64,000 nt of DNA from Arcuatula senhousia (taxonomy: Eukaryota; Mollusca; Bivalvia; Mytilida; Mytilidae). Shown here one piece after another: positions 10,224-21,500 of the stretch. The notes below the pieces were generated by a model. The model did no database searches, had not been told where the DNA came from, and worked only from the letters and a program-made list of their open reading frames with translations. How positions within the stretch are numbered: position 1 is the first letter of the stretch; each line of letters begins with the position of its first letter. The translations under genes and the position numbers were made by a program. The DNA is taken from NCBI GenBank assembly GCA_963971305.1, contig OZ020306.1:38399512-38463511 (forward strand), written 5' to 3'.

Positions 10224-13200
10224 TTAAATCTTCGGTACTTTGAATTCAACTTCTACAATTCCTCTTACTCTATTTGCTGAGCCCTGGCGTCTGTCTAAAC
10301 CTGCTGCTTCATAGTCGTAATTATAATCTACCCAACCTTGGCTTCGGTTTCTATTGCCAAACCCTCCTCCACCACCAGCACTACTTCCTCGTGGGCGACC
10401 TGAAACACAGCAAGTTTCATTACTTTCTGTTCAGTATTTATAGATCAGAAAAGAAAAACAGACAAAGGTTAACAGAAAAGTAATTCAAGAACATTCTGCC
10501 CATTTGAATAAAAAAGATTGTTAAAAGATAGGAAGTCCTGTCTCTTTATTTCTTAGATATGGTGTACCTGTACATGAGATTACATCTCATGTGTACACTT
10601 TGTTTTTTACCATTATTTAAATTTATGTAAATTCTATAACCTAAGGTTTAACTCCCTCCATCGTTGTTTTGTCCTTAGCTATATTCATTTGGATTTCGTT
10701 TAGTTTTATACATTTTGAACTTAATTCTTTTGAAATTGTGGGTTTCCTAGGTTTGGGTTTGAGTGCTGCTGATGAGGAATAATTTTCCGAAATGGCCATT
10801 CAGCTCATAATAATTAATTGCAGTAAGCATATGTGTTATGGTCTCATTTACTCCATATCCTTTCATAAATTATTTACTGACAATTTTAGTCTGATTACAT
10901 TTTATCCCAATTTCCATATGCTTAATAACTTTGTTGAGGGTCAAAAATAAGGAGTAAATAGAAGTGTTAACAATGACTTATATCTGCTTTCATTGTTTTA
11001 AAAATAAGTGCACAACATTGCAAACTTGAGAATAGTATCAGCATAAAATTCTTGACAAGTGTAATGTACAAATAAATCTTATCACAAATATAAATGTACA
11101 GCTTGATATGTCAATCGAAAACACATTCCCTCATGTCCTAAAAAAATCCATTTATATACTTCTCCCAAAAGACATTATTGAAACTAAGAATAAAAAGACT
11201 AACTGCTGGAAAAAATTTCTATTTTACCTCTGTAACCACCTCGTGAGTAACCTCGTGACCCTCGATCATTGTAATAACCCCTGTTATTATAACCTCTACT
11301 GTAACCACGGTAACCTCCAAAACCTCGGTTTCCAAAATTTCGTCTATCTGACATGCCAAAGGTTTCTACATTCAACTTTCGCTCTTCTTTCCAACTTGTT
11401 CTTGTTGATTTTCTACAAAAAATCAAACATACAGCAAAAATTAAGCAGTCATAATTGGTTTCAATAAACAAAGGCATCTCCTCAACATTAATAGACGACT
11501 TGGTACATACATTCACTAGTCAAGCCAAAAATCTCTTGAAATGACAAATTTTACTGACAAGTCTCTTTTACACTTAATTCTTCAGTAGTGATAAGAGTTC
11601 ATGTTCAATATCAGTAGGTTATCTTCAAGGTCGAACCCAAGTGTCCGTGGTATTAACTCTTAAATATACTGGACAAGATCTTGATTTTACTTGAGACTAA
11701 ACTTTAATAATAAGAAAACATACTTCTACATTTTATTCAATTCTTTTGAATTAAATGTTTAAAACATGTAAATTTTTGTTGGTGTCAGCCATAGAAAGAA
11801 ACATGTAATGTTTTTCTTGCATAATAAATTACCCCTTTGCCCTTTCTGTTGCCTCACAACTGATATTATCAAAGAAGGATTTATTTTTGTCATATGGAGT
11901 TTCTTGCTCTTCTTCAATCTCATCACCACCATTTTCTATGCTGTCTTTATCACCATTGACAGATTTATCACCTAAAAATAAAGGGATATAAATTAAGTGT
12001 ACATAGAATGACCTTCACTGATGTCAATGTTTAATGTCTATTCCATAATGTTCTTTTTTGCTTAGGCAAAAAAAAAAGTAGGTGAGTTTACCGTCACCCG
12101 ACCCTACCTTATTTTAACCCCCCTACCCTAAAGTTTTTTTTAGCATTTTCCATTAAGCACTGTTAAAGCCACAAAGCTACCCCCACAGACTCAAGGTAAA
12201 AAAAAATTATTAAAAAAAAAAATTTTCTACCTACCGACCCTATTTTTTTTCAGCATGTGACAGTAAACACACATACTTTTTTGTTTGGCCTTATATATGG
12301 CTGCACATAAGAATGATTTATAAAGAATTAAACTCCTTAAGATGTGTGTGGGTTTTCGCTTTCATATGCCTCTCGTTGAATTAACTGATGATTAAATAGG
12401 CCACTTTTACATTATCTCTCCACAGAATTGACTTTCTTCTTTAGCTCAAATATACAAAATTATACATACAGGAATTCATTTATATGTAAATCTATAGGTA
12501 GCAATAAGATGAGAACTTTTTAAAAACACATGTTCCAATATAAGAGATATGAATAATAAATACACGGTCTTTACAATGTGTTTACAATTTTAAACAAGAG
12601 AATCAATTTATACAATCAAAAATGACCACTTTAGGCAGTGGAAAAATATTTAACAATGATAATTTTTTGATTCACCTTGATACTTGATCAGCACTTGACG
12701 CAATACTAAAAATTTCAAATATCAAGTCCTCATGAAGAACTTGTCTACTTTTTACAATAATCTACATGTTGCTAAATTTTTTACCAATGACAAGCTTTTC
12801 TTTTAATTCTCTTTCAATCTCCTCTTTGTCAAACTGTGCATTAGCAGTTTCAAAGTCAAACTCTTCCTCAAATTTGAGTGTTTCCCCTTGTCTGCCGCCT
12901 CGTCCCCTGGGAGCACTGCCCCTTATATTGCCACCTCCTCTAGGTCCACCTCTAGGCATACCCCTTGTATTTTGGCCACCTAAATACAATATAAAATTCA
13001 TAGATTTAACACGAGATCTTTATTTAAATTGATAACCATATTCTATTTAACATTACAAAAACTTAAATTTCGTTTTCAAACTGGTAAAGGTAAATGATAC
13101 ACAATGTTTTATCAAATTTAAATTAAATGTAAAATTCCAATATCTACTGTTTACTTTAGACAATGATGAGCATACATTACATGTAAATAAAATTTATGAT

Positions 13201-16200
13201 AATCTTAATTAACCTCCTCTTTCAAAACCACCACGTCCTCGACTGTTGCCTCTACCTCTAGAATATGATGATGTTGATGGAGGTCTTTGATGATGTTGAG
13301 GAGGAGGACGTCTGAAGTCAGGTTTTTGTGATTGTTGGCCGGATAGGGGCTTTTCTGGACTTCCACTTGGCATCTGTGTACTTTGGTCTAGGGTTGGGGA
13401 CTTCCTGTTTGGTTGTGCAGGAGGTGTGGCTCCTCTAGAACCTAATAACAATTTAATTACACATTTTAAGAATAAACTCATAATCTACCCAAAAACCATT
13501 TGAACTTATTTACAAAGTAAAATAAACAGAATCACACGTTTTTGGAAATTAATTCACATATGTATTCTTATATAGATGAAAATTAGAGTTGCTATATTTA
13601 TATTATTTCATAATTATTCAAAAATTTAAGGAAGGACATAGATGAATGATAAATTCAAATTTTTATATAACATGAGTGGTAATATAATGTTCAGCCCTGT
13701 TAAATATAAAATATTACAAGCATGTATAAATAAATCTAGCAAGATAACAGCATGTTTCTGTGCAAGCAAAGAAAGCATATGGGTGAGACTTGGATGCTTT
13801 CATCTTTTTACATCGGTCACATTCACACATCCCCTTTTTAACATGCAAAAAGCAAGACAGGTGAAGTTAAGGGGAATAAAAATACATGCTGATTATTCAT
13901 GATCGATTAATTTTTGCAGTGTTGTCATCCTAGAGTTGCACAAATTCTTGAGATTTTTTAACATAAATAATTATGCAAATTTATAATATTTATAAAACAT
14001 ATTCAATTTCAATTGGATAAAATTTGAACATGTATCAAAACAAAGAGAAATGACTTTTTAAGAATTTTGACAAATTGCTTACTTGAATACATGTATGTAG
14101 ACGCATATCTAGTAAACAACACAATTAATTCCAACTTAACATTTAAATCGGGCAACAAAACAAATAGTTTTAGTTATGGATGACAAGACTGTTTTAAGCA
14201 CGATTTCATAAATCTTCATAGTTACTTTTGCATCTATATAAAACTTTTTCATCAAAATTCTGTAACAGAAAATTTATGAAATAGCCCCTGATTAGTGTAA
14301 CAAATGGGTAATAGGTTGGATGATCTGTACCCACCACTGGGCCTCCTAATAGGAGGAGCTCCTCGGGCGCCCACTTGTATACCTTGATCCATAGTGGGTG
14401 AAACACGATTAAATGATGGGGAGGGCCCACGAGAACCTAACAAAATAAACATTAAGTTGGGTTAGGAATTTGACATACATGGGATCTTGTTTGTGCATGA
14501 AATTTTATCACATGCATAATTTATTTATTGTGTACTGTACATACTACATAGTTTGATTTTGTGTGTTAAGCTACATCATTTGATTTGTTATTCACACGAG
14601 GGTGTACATATATGGGGTATTGAATAAAGATCTAAATTAAAATTCCATTCTGATTCATTTCCAAAGACAAATATTTTTTAAGACTTTAAAATATCTGTTT
14701 CAATTTCAGAATTCAAATTACCTATAATTTTCATTTACAAAGTTTTGTATACATGGTATAGGGTGCAAGGTCTATACATGTCCATGTTTTTCTACATACA
14801 GCAAGAAAATAAAAGAATTGAGCTATGAACATCTGTCCTGTAAATGTTCACAAATAAAATAAACACCCCTTTCACCAATGACCTATTGACAACTGGTATT
14901 ATTCATCTACCTGATTGTTGCTGTTGTGGAGGCATACCACCACCGTAAGGTTGAGCTGGACCACCTTGTCCATATTGACTATAGATACTAGGACCACCAA
15001 ATGGCTGGTACGATGAGTTTCCACCACCGCCATGTCCACCAAAGTTACCACCTGATTGCTGTTGAAACGATGTCTGAGATGACTAAAACACACGAAAAAT
15101 AATTAACATAGCTTTATAGAAAATGTCCCTTTTTAAACAGTATTAACTTTTCTAGCTTTAAATACAGTGAACCTACCCACATATCATGCTAATATTTTAA
15201 TTTCAATGTTAAATGATTAAAATACACCAGTTTTATTCGATTTCTTTCATAAAAATGAAGACCCAATTACAATCTCATTTTTTTATACTTTGTTTGAATA
15301 CAATAATGTAATGTGATTTTTTTTTTGTCAAGCTTAGCATATCCAATTGCAAGCTACATTCGTTCAAATGAACCATGCACACTTTATTTAATTTTTTTGT
15401 TCTGCAAAAATTTGCTTTGCTTAAAAAACTGCATATCAGGAATAATTCATGATGCATTACATGTACATACAAAGGTGATAAAGGAATTTATAAATGAACA
15501 TGATAAAAGATAAAAAAAATATAAATATGTCAAAACTTTAAATCTCATTATTATGTGATGAATTATGGGAATGCTAACTTTAACTATGGCTGGATCTTGC
15601 GGCAGTGATGTCTGAAGAGGTTGAGCTTTAGGAGGCTCACAAACATGTAAATCTTTTATGTCACTACCACGAAAAATTATGTACTCGAAAATTTCATCTC
15701 TTGGTGCAACTGGTCTATCTGTAGGTCTATCTTCTGTTCCAAATGAGCGAACTAAAACATAAAAATATAGTTTAAAAGAAAACAGAACTTAAAAATTCAT
15801 GATTAATAAGATTAGTAAGATTAATATTGCCTCCATTTCAAAATAATGAAAATATTGAGTATATTGGAAGATGTCAAATTACATACATAAAAATGCTTTA
15901 TACCATGCGGTATCCAATTATTTCCTGGTCAACTGAGATTCCTCCTTTACATGTTTGGGGCTAACCACCTTTTTTGGGACAAGTTTATATTTCAGTTATT
16001 TGACCTGAACATGCACATCAAAATTTAGATTGTCAAATTAAAACTCTCCACTGCAAGCAAGTCAGACAGAAAAAATACTCCAACAACAGTGGAGGTTGGA
16101 CGTCAAGCTATTTTTTGGACTTGCTGCCATCCTAATGTTCTAAACAAAAAATGAAATGGCTTTCATTCATAGTTGTATATGTACATAAATCCATTTGTAA

Positions 16201-17289
16201 TTGATTTTAACAGACAAGAAGGTCAAATTTTGACCCTTCTATGCTCGGATAAGACTTTTAAGTCCTAAAAAAGTCAATTTATTTTGAAGGTCAAAAAATA
16301 CAAATAACAAGAATACTGTGGTTTCATTATTATTCGTGGGTTATCATTTTTCATGGTTTTCGTGGTTGGCATTGACCCACAAAGTTTGATTATTCATGAA
16401 AAAGAAATTTAACAGTGATCTGTATGCCTCAGATCAGAACCAATAATTCAAGAACCCATACTCCAGAGCGTGCAGGACTTGCATCGATTTCCTTTGCAGA
16501 GCGTCATGTCTGGCAATTTTTTTGAAAGCAGGAGAGAATATTATACAAAATTGGGAAAATATATGTGCGTTGCTAAGCAATAGAGCTGTTTTTGTGACAT
16601 TTTCCCAAATTTTTGCCCCCTATCCAATATGGCTGCAATAACCGTGAAAGGGTCTATTTAGCCACTTTCCTTTTTGAGAAAAGTTTTAAAATGCAGGCAT
16701 CCCTAACTTCAAGATAGGACCTTTGTAAATATATTGCAGGATTGACTAAACCTGTCTATAACACATTTAACTTGATTTTTGAAAGTAAGTTGTATTAGGA
16801 AATATGTGCATGGTAAGCGACTTTATTTGTGCATAAAATGATGAAACCTCTGAAAATGATATGGTTATTTTAACAAGGTAGGACATGTGTCAGATAGTTC
16901 AATATTTACTACGTATAAACATCATACATGTCCTCTTTTACGGAAATAGCAACAAAATTATGGATAATTGGAGGTCTTTCACTTCAGCAACTTATGAAAA
17001 AGAAAAGTAGAACATTTTGAATAACTTTGGTATTTTCATTATTAGCTTATTCAAATAACAGTCGTTTAAAGAGGGATTTATGCACGTGATGTATATGCTT
17101 ATGCCTAGCACATTGAAAAGAATGAATTTGGTATAAGAGACATTGCTTTGCTTCACCCAAATTACCTTTGGCCAAAGCTACAGTTGATTCATTGGGGTCT
17201 ATAGTGTACAAAATTCCCTCATATCGGATTCCAGCCTTCGAAATAAGGCTGATTTTGCTACCGAGGTATGGTATACCCCCTCCACTCAT
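10224..17289 (-). CDS. LSM14: LSM14/RAP55/Scd6-family RNA-binding protein
   Basis: Nine exons (complement): 17289-17166, 15751-15579, 15082-14911, 14436-14335, 13441-13214, 12979-12785, 11971-11833, 11412-11228, 10399-10224. They total 1494 nt and encode 497 aa with all phases matching. Residues 1-99 hold the LSm domain, starting [20 protein letters not shown] and including [13 protein letters not shown] and [16 protein letters not shown]-rich stretch follows, then the FDF box ([18 protein letters not shown], about residues 305-325), the FFD box (SFFDNISCE, about 365-375), the TFG box ([10 protein letters not shown], about 390) and RGG/RGY repeats to the end. The family acts in P-bodies, linking mRNAs to DDX6/4E-T and to decapping and translational repression; that role is family knowledge. 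The start codon is the only one that fits the LSm N-terminus. The gene is divergent from TAF4. Five internal exons begin at phase 1, so some could be skipped in frame. Confidence 0.95.
12063..12292. mobile_element. MITE-like inverted repeat in an LSM14 intron
   Basis: The left arm (AAAAAAGTAGGTGAGTTTAC, CGTCAC) and the right arm (GTGACAGTAAACACACATAC, TTTTTTGT) are imperfect inverted copies. The interior contains a second inverted pair, GACCCTACC... and ...CTACCGACCCT-like runs. No coding capacity. Confidence 0.6.
15579..17289 (-). CDS. LSM14: LSM14 exons 1-2: LSm domain
   Basis: Exon 1 (17289-17166) and exon 2 (15751-15579) encode the 99-residue N-terminal part. Exon 1 ends ...STVALAK with a phase-1 donor (AAAG|GTAATT). 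Exon 2 begins with the completing bases for valine and the family signature [13 protein letters not shown]. The intron of about 1.4 kb holds two repeat insertions (16313-16461 and 16462-16660). Confidence 0.93.
16313..16461. mobile_element. ACTGTGGTTTCATTATTATTCGTGG-type MITE, truncated
   Basis: This starts ATACTGTGGTTTCATTATTA and continues with the interior TTCGTGGTTGGCATTGACCCA shared with copies at 53632, 57550 and 59725. The right inverted end is missing because another repeat begins at about 16462. Confidence 0.7.
16462..16660 (+). mobile_element. Fragment of dispersed repeat (CTCCAGAGCGTGC type)
   Basis: CTCCAGAGCGTGCAGGACTT and the following CATCGATTTCCTTTGCAGAGC match the stretch at 48978-49030 with few changes. 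This appears to be the 5' part of the same repeat family whose 3' part lies at 46227-46459. Confidence 0.65.
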
Positions 17290-17485
17290 GACTACTTAGA
17301 TGCAAAACTCAAACTTTAAGAAGGATGCCGCCCGATTGCATTTGCTTCTCAGACTGCAGAAAGAAGAGAAGTAAAATGGCGGATGTTTTGATTCGGTCAC
17401 AAGAGGGCGCTCTTCGAAAAAAGAGTTTCGACAAATCAAAGACGAACGCATGCGCACTTCAGTCTAAAAATTTACTGCTAGGGAA
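17290..17485. promoter_or_regulatory. Compact bidirectional promoter between LSM14 and TAF4
   Basis: Only 196 bp separate the divergent start codons. Motifs visible: AAAATGGCGG at 17373 and AAATGGCGGC at 17484 (over the TAF4 start), which fit the YY1 site AANATGGCGGC; GCATGCGCA at 17448, an NRF1-type half-palindrome; and TCACAAGAGGGCGCTC at 17397-17412, close to the CTCF core. No TATA box is seen. These site types are common at housekeeping bidirectional promoters in animals; their function here is inference. Confidence 0.7.
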
Positions 17486-18586
17486 ATGGCGGCTGCCAAC
17501 CCTTTAGATGAAATTTTGAATACTACAGTAGATGACTCCACACTTAATGCTCTAGTTGGCAATTTAGAAGCTCGCCTTGCATCCCCATCCAATAAGGATT
17601 CATCAAATTCTTTGGTTGATGCATCTGTGAATAATAATCACATTGAAACAACAAGTATTTCATCAACGTCTTCTCACTCACAGAGTTCAGTTTCAGTATT
17701 TAACACAGGAACACCAGTAGGTGCTAATGGACAAGCTATATCATCCCACAAAAACTTCAGTTCGAATCCTCATCTCTTAAATGTTGGGTCACCATCTCAT
17801 AAGTCAGATATTCAGCTGATTGGGATAAATTCTATAAGTAATCCTGTTAGTTCAACAAGCAATATTGTGAATGCACATGTAAATTCAGTGACACAAAACA
17901 GAAGCTCACCTGTGCCAGAATCAAATCGCATCCAGTCCCCTCATTTAATCAGAACAGTTACAAACTCTCCTGGTATTCAAAATGCTAGAAACTCACCGGT
18001 CCCATCACCCATTCCAAATGCAAATTCACCTCATCAAATCAAAACATTGACAGTGCAAAAAGTCGACAATAGTGCTATTCAAAGTATCGTGTCTTCTCAT
18101 GGAAATATTGCCGTAGTTTCTAGTCATCTTAATTCAGCTGGACAAAATGTGTGTATTAAACAAGAACCAACAACTAGTGCTCATTTTGTTGTGAAAAATG
18201 AAAACATTTCTGTGTCAAGTGTTAAAAATGAACCTAGAACAGCAGCTATTCAGGCAGTGACTGTAGCTCAAAATAGTGTTTCGGGGAATCATATAACCCA
18301 TGCAACTAATGTTCATATTGTAAATGCACCTTTAAAAGGACAACCAGCTGGTGTAATAAGTGTGAAAGCACATGGAACTCAACAAGTAGTTATGAGACCA
18401 CAAATAGTTCAAAATGTTTCAAATTCAGGACAAATACAAGTAGTAAATGTTAGTGCTAATTCTCCTCGGCCACCTGGTATTGTTCAGGTTCCTCATCATC
18501 AAGGAAAACCACAAGCCATGAGGTTTGCTACTACACCAACAAGACATTCTCAAGTCAATATAGCACCACGTCCAGGTGGTGCAACT
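17486..18586 (+). CDS. TAF4: TAF4 exon 1: low-complexity activation region
   Basis: One long exon of 367 codons, MAAANPLDEILNTTVDDSTL onward, is rich in Ser, Asn, Val, Pro and Gln with repeated NSP, SPVP and VKNE-type motifs. It ends GGAT|GTAAGT in phase 0. The frame stays open for 49 more codons into the intron, which is unlikely to be used given the strong donor. Confidence 0.9.
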
Positions 18587-21500
18587 GTAAGTTTATTAGT
18601 AAATGTAAACATACTGATCTACATATATATTACATGTATCATACATGTACAAAACAATCTTACATGTTTAAAAGCATTTTGTACTTATTGCTATGTACAT
18701 TGTGTATGCAAAGTACTGTACATATTATCATGATTATGTTAGCTGTTACATATAAACATGATACATGTAAATGAAAATTCAAACTTTCTAGAAAAAATAT
18801 GTTGTATACATGTACGTGTAGTCTCCGATTTAAAACTTTATACTGTGTCAAACTGCAGAGAAGACAAAATAATGAAAAACAGAATTGTGCATTTCTTATG
18901 TATCAAATTGTAGTTAACAGGACAGATAATCAAAGGGAGTTAACCTAATTTTTTTTTTTTTTACTTTTTTAAATAGTACTAGCTATAGTTTTTAATTGTT
19001 ATCTGAACAAACATGATATACATGTATGCATACACATACTTTATTACATGTACATGCAAAAAATATAAACACAGTTTACAGGTGATTACATGTAATTAGA
19101 ACAAAGATGATTAAATTCATTTATACATCTGATGATAAAGATAGACAAGAATATCATGTACTAACTCTGATTTTGAAAAAAAATGATTGAAAAAAGCAAT
19201 ATTACTATTCTTACATCATTAAAATGTTAAGAAATTAATCATACATCATTGAAATGTTAACAAATGTTTTTATGCACTATTAGAATACCATTACCCTCCC
19301 TCCTGGAGTACAAATTCCTCCAGGGACAGTGTTGATGAGAAATGAACAAGGTCAACTTATGTTTGTCCCAGCCTTACATCAATCTGCGTCTCAACCCACT
19401 TCAACACCAGGCCAAAGAATCCAGTATGTCAGGGTAAGTGTGTTTATGTACATGTTTTGATCTTTTTTTCTCCTTCTGATGTAAATTCTCAGACATAGCG
19501 AAATGTGTCTGACCAGGTTAAATGTCTGAAAAATTTGATTTGGTCAGACAGAAAATTTGGAACATTTATGTTAAACACAAAGAGAGAAAAGCAAAAAAAA
19601 TAAACATTTGGTCAGACAGATTGTAAATCAATGATGACATGTCTGTATTCTTAAAAAGGTTAGCAGTTGCATCAAAGAGTGAACTAATTTTATTAATCTA
19701 ACTAATTAACATGATAAATGAACATAGTCATTTTTTACTTGTCACACACTCTTACATGTCTTACAGTTGCAATTTTTTAATGTATGATAGGTCCAATAAT
19801 AACATGCAAGATATACTTACAACATGTACAATTTACATGTGAAATCCAAATATATATGACATGCATTTGTCATAAAACAAAATGGTTTACTTCAGTCTTC
19901 ACAGTTAACTTTTTGAAGCACAAGCCCGAAAATTACTGTTTTTAGAATTTTTCTTTACATATAATTGGCTTGTTATTCCATATTTTAAAGAAATTTTACT
20001 GGTCCGAAAGCTATTTTACTGGCCAGGGCTGTAGGACTTGTAGCTAAATTCGAAGACTGTTACTTAGGTTAAAATTACAAATGTATAAAAACAATGAACT
20101 AAGACGTACCCTTTTCTATCATGACTATCTTAAAAAAAAGAAAAATAAGAAAATTCTTACAGTACTTGTATGACAGAAGTCAGGAGAATGCTTTTACATA
20201 CAACATCATATGCAAAAATAAGCTTTGACAAATGTTCATAATAATCATGCATGATAAATAACTAAAAATTTTAGCCTCCTCAGAGTTCTCAACCACAGCG
20301 TCCACCAGCATCACAGATTGTTACCATACAACCTCAGCAAGCACCAGCCCAGAGAGTGGTCCGGCCCCCTCAGACTGTCACCACTGCTGGTCCAGTATCA
20401 CAACCATCTCAACCACAAGGTTTGTTCATCCATTTAAATGTGTGATGCAAAGTCATCACAGTTTTTTTTAAAAGATGTACCAATGGCATTTGAGTGTCTT
20501 AAGTATGCAAATACAACACCAGTCGACAAAAAGGAACCCATATGAAAGAGTGTTTAACATAACAAAATGTATTAAAACAATTCAACTCCAATCATAAATC
20601 TGCAAGACTGTATTCAGGTTATGTTATGTTCAAGACACTGCATCCTCAAAACAATATACTGTGGATTCAATTAATTTCCACAGTTAGATAAAAAAAAAAG
20701 GATCAGTTCGTGTATTCTTAAATTCGTGGGTCAGAAATCTGCAGAATACTTATCTATGATAAATTTCCTTTTTGTAGGGTATCAAATTTTGTGGGTCAAG
20801 GCCATCCCCAAAACCACAAAAGATGATACCCCAGATTTAGCCCAGAACAATAATGAAACCACAGTATAAGAAATGTGCAATATAATGGCCAAAAAAGTTA
20901 TGAAATTTAAATCAATTATTATTTTTTTATAGCAGGTCATCATCCTCAGCCTTTAGATAATGTAAAGAAATGTAAGAATTTTTTGTCAACATTGATCAAG
21001 TTAGCAGCGAGTCAACCAGAACAGACAGTGAAAAATGTTCGTGATTTGATCCAAGGCTTAATAGTAAGTACACATGTATTACTCTAATTTATTAACCTGG
21101 TTGGTCACGGGTCAATTATTTTGGACTTCTTCCTTTAAATTTCACCTTAAAGACCGAGAAAGTTAGGCTCCGCCCAACCTTGTGAATAAAATAGAGTAAT
21201 ATATCTAAGAAAAAAATGTATAAAAAAGAAATATAAGAAATTTATTATTCAGTGGAATAGTTGGTTTCAGGTAATCTATTTTCAGTATGAAAATATTCAG
21301 TCGGAGGTACTCGGATTAGAAACAAAGTTCAAATATAAGAAGTTTGGAAAAAATCAACACAAAACCACTTAAACTCAATCAGCACACAAACCTCTGGTCG
21401 GAACATGATTGTAGGGTTAACTGCAATCAGCAACACTTTTACACTGCCAGCAATCAATCTGGTGTATGTTCAATTCTCTATTCATAGCTCTTTATTAAAT

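Noticed and set aside
11108..11467. 119-codon plus-strand frame
   Set aside because: It is the antisense of the LSM14 RGG/RGY exon and intron flanks.
12766..13032. 88-codon plus-strand frame
   Set aside because: Antisense of the LSM14 FDF-box exon.
18587..18733. Continuation of the TAF4 exon 1 frame
   Set aside because: The frame crosses a consensus GTAAGT donor into AT-rich sequence unlike TAF4; the next exon fits in phase.
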